Made by a program: the position numbers and the translations under genes. From assembly GCA_016200155.1 (NCBI GenBank), contig JACQFG010000153.1:1-8678 (forward strand): DNA of 8,678 nt, given 5' to 3'. The notes under the pieces are model-generated. The model was not told the origin of the DNA. It did not search any database and saw only the letters and a list, made by a program, of their open reading frames with translations. The stretch is from Planctomycetota bacterium (GTDB lineage: Bacteria; Planctomycetota; Planctomycetia; Gemmatales; Gemmataceae). Shown one piece after another: positions 7,967-8,678 of the stretch (positions within the stretch are counted from its first letter, which is position 1; each line of letters opens with the position of its first letter).

Positions 7967-8027
7967 ATCAGAGCCTGAAGCGTGTGCGAAGGACGCACCG
8001 TCCTTCGCTCACGCTTCAGGCTCTGAT
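7967..8027. repeat. 29-bp inverted repeat with 3-base loop
   Basis: Arms 7967-7995 and 7999-8027 are reverse complements with one mismatch, and the loop is CAC (7996-7998). The repeat fills most of the 84-base gap between the DUF3500 stop (8043) and the start of the 342-residue gene (7958), both on the minus strand. On that strand no U-tract follows the hairpin; on the plus strand CTTTTTC lies a few bases after it (8032-8038). The arms read in-frame as SLKRxRRTxRPSxTLQAL on either strand, a peptide I recall as a spurious tail on planctomycete ORFs, which supports a dispersed repeat family. It may protect or end the DUF3500 transcript and set the leader of the next gene. Confidence 0.88.
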
Positions 8028-8042
8028 GATCCTTTTTCTGAA

Positions 8043-8678
8043 TTACAATCCGAAGTCGCCGCTGAGCCGGCGCCAGCAGCTGTGAATGTGATTGGCCGCG
8101 TTCTTGCCCGAGTCGGCCTGCACGTTGAGGAACTCCACGAGGAACGTCGGCCCCTGCACGCGATAGGTGTAGCCCTGCCCCGGTTCCGCCGACCCGCTGA
8201 ACGCGAAGTAGACCTTGTCGAGCCCGCCGTCGGTCACCTGCTTCATCTCCTGCGCGGCGACGTCGGCAGCCATCCGGCCCGTGTAGCTCTTGAGAAGTTT
8301 CATCAGCGTTTCTTTCTGCTCGGCCTTCATCTTCGATCCCGCCAGGCCGACCGCGTCGCCGACCTTGGGCTGCTTCATCAGCGCGCCGGGTTCGCCGAAA
8401 TGCTTGCCCGCATGCCCGGCCTTCTTCTGATCGTTGTCCAGCGATTTGAAAAGATCGCGGGCATAATCCTCGGCTTCCGGCAAGATGCGCTTCCCCTTTT
8501 TCGGGCCGCCCTTGACCTCGGCCGGGTTGGCGCCGAAGAAGCATGGCGTCGATGAAATGACGGTCGAGCCTTCCATGGTGAAGTTCATCGACAGGTGATG
8601 TCCCTCGACGCGCCAGCCCCACTTGCCGGTCTTCGAGGGAGTGCCGAAGACGGTGAAGAAATACCAGCCCGGATTGCG
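8043..8678 (-). CDS. DUF3500 family protein, 5' end beyond the window
   Basis: The frame is open from the right edge to a TAA at 8043-8045, giving at least 211 residues. It therefore does not start at the internal ATG at 8588, and its N-terminus is missing. The visible part opens with YFFTVFGTPSKTGKWGWRVEGHHLSMNFT, continues with TPCFFGANPAEV and an Ala/Lys-rich helical middle, and ends with YRVQGPTFLVEF and NHIHSCWRRLSGDFGL. This pattern (WGWRxEGHHLS near the middle of the full protein and NHIH near the end) identifies DUF3500. The function is unknown. The paired histidines suggest metal or cofactor binding, which is inference. The C-terminus stops soon after NHIH, and the stop is followed by the palindrome at 7967-8027. 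Confidence 0.88.
   Translation of the reverse strand, partial: RNPGWYFFTVFGTPSKTGKWGWRVEGHHLSMNFTMEGSTVISSTPCFFGANPAEVKGGPKKGKRILPEAEDYARDLFKSLDNDQKKAGHAGKHFGEPGALMKQPKVGDAVGLAGSKMKAEQKETLMKLLKSYTGRMAADVAAQEMKQVTDGGLDKVYFAFSGSAEPGQGYTYRVQGPTFLVEFLNVQADSGKNAANHIHSCWRRLSGDFGL

Noticed and set aside
8043..8588. DUF3500 gene taken as complete from the internal ATG at 8588
   Set aside because: The frame stays open to the window edge, and the upstream codons encode the conserved WGWRVEGHHLS motif, so the gene is longer and cut by the window.

Overview
The window looks like chromosomal DNA from a GC-rich bacterium, most likely a planctomycete (Pirellulales-like). This rests on the high GC of the core genes (60-base samples of rho and glgX give about 65-68%), a DUF3500 protein of a type common in that phylum, a rho with a long proline-rich N-terminal extension, and long near-perfect palindromes between genes of a kind I associate with planctomycete genomes. 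The phylum call is from memory of protein and repeat style, not from a search.

Layout, left to right. (1) A 64-bp palindrome (36-99) sits just past the stop of glgX, a glycogen debranching enzyme on the minus strand (102-2228) with all four GH13 motifs intact. (2) A 703-bp divergent intergenic region (2229-2931) separates glgX from rho. It holds a good sigma70-type promoter candidate for glgX, a second large palindrome (2317-2398), a weak promoter candidate for rho, and a hairpin-rich rho leader. (3) rho (2932-4404, plus strand) is complete, with every key motor residue. (4) A lower-GC block follows (sampled lines 45-52% GC): an HNH-endonuclease gene, a DUF433 antitoxin-like gene and a DUF5615 PIN-like toxin gene. 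Each is joined to the next by a 4-base ATGA overlap, so the three form one translationally coupled operon (4571-6299). (5) Converging on it from the right, on the minus strand, are a MutT/Nudix-family protein (6326-6943) and, upstream and overlapping it by 14 bases, a 342-residue protein of unknown function (6930-7958). (6) A third palindrome (7967-8027) separates that pair from a DUF3500 gene (8043-8678) that runs off the right edge.

The genes are mostly unrelated housekeeping or unknown functions. The most interesting unit is the HNH/DUF433/DUF5615 operon. It pairs a predicted DNA nuclease, whose N-terminal region I cannot assign, with a VapBC45-like toxin-antitoxin couple, in DNA whose composition differs from both flanks. 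A small defence or mobile-stability cassette inserted between rho and the Nudix gene is a reasonable inference, not a demonstrated fact. No tRNA, rRNA, CRISPR array, transposase or IS element was seen.
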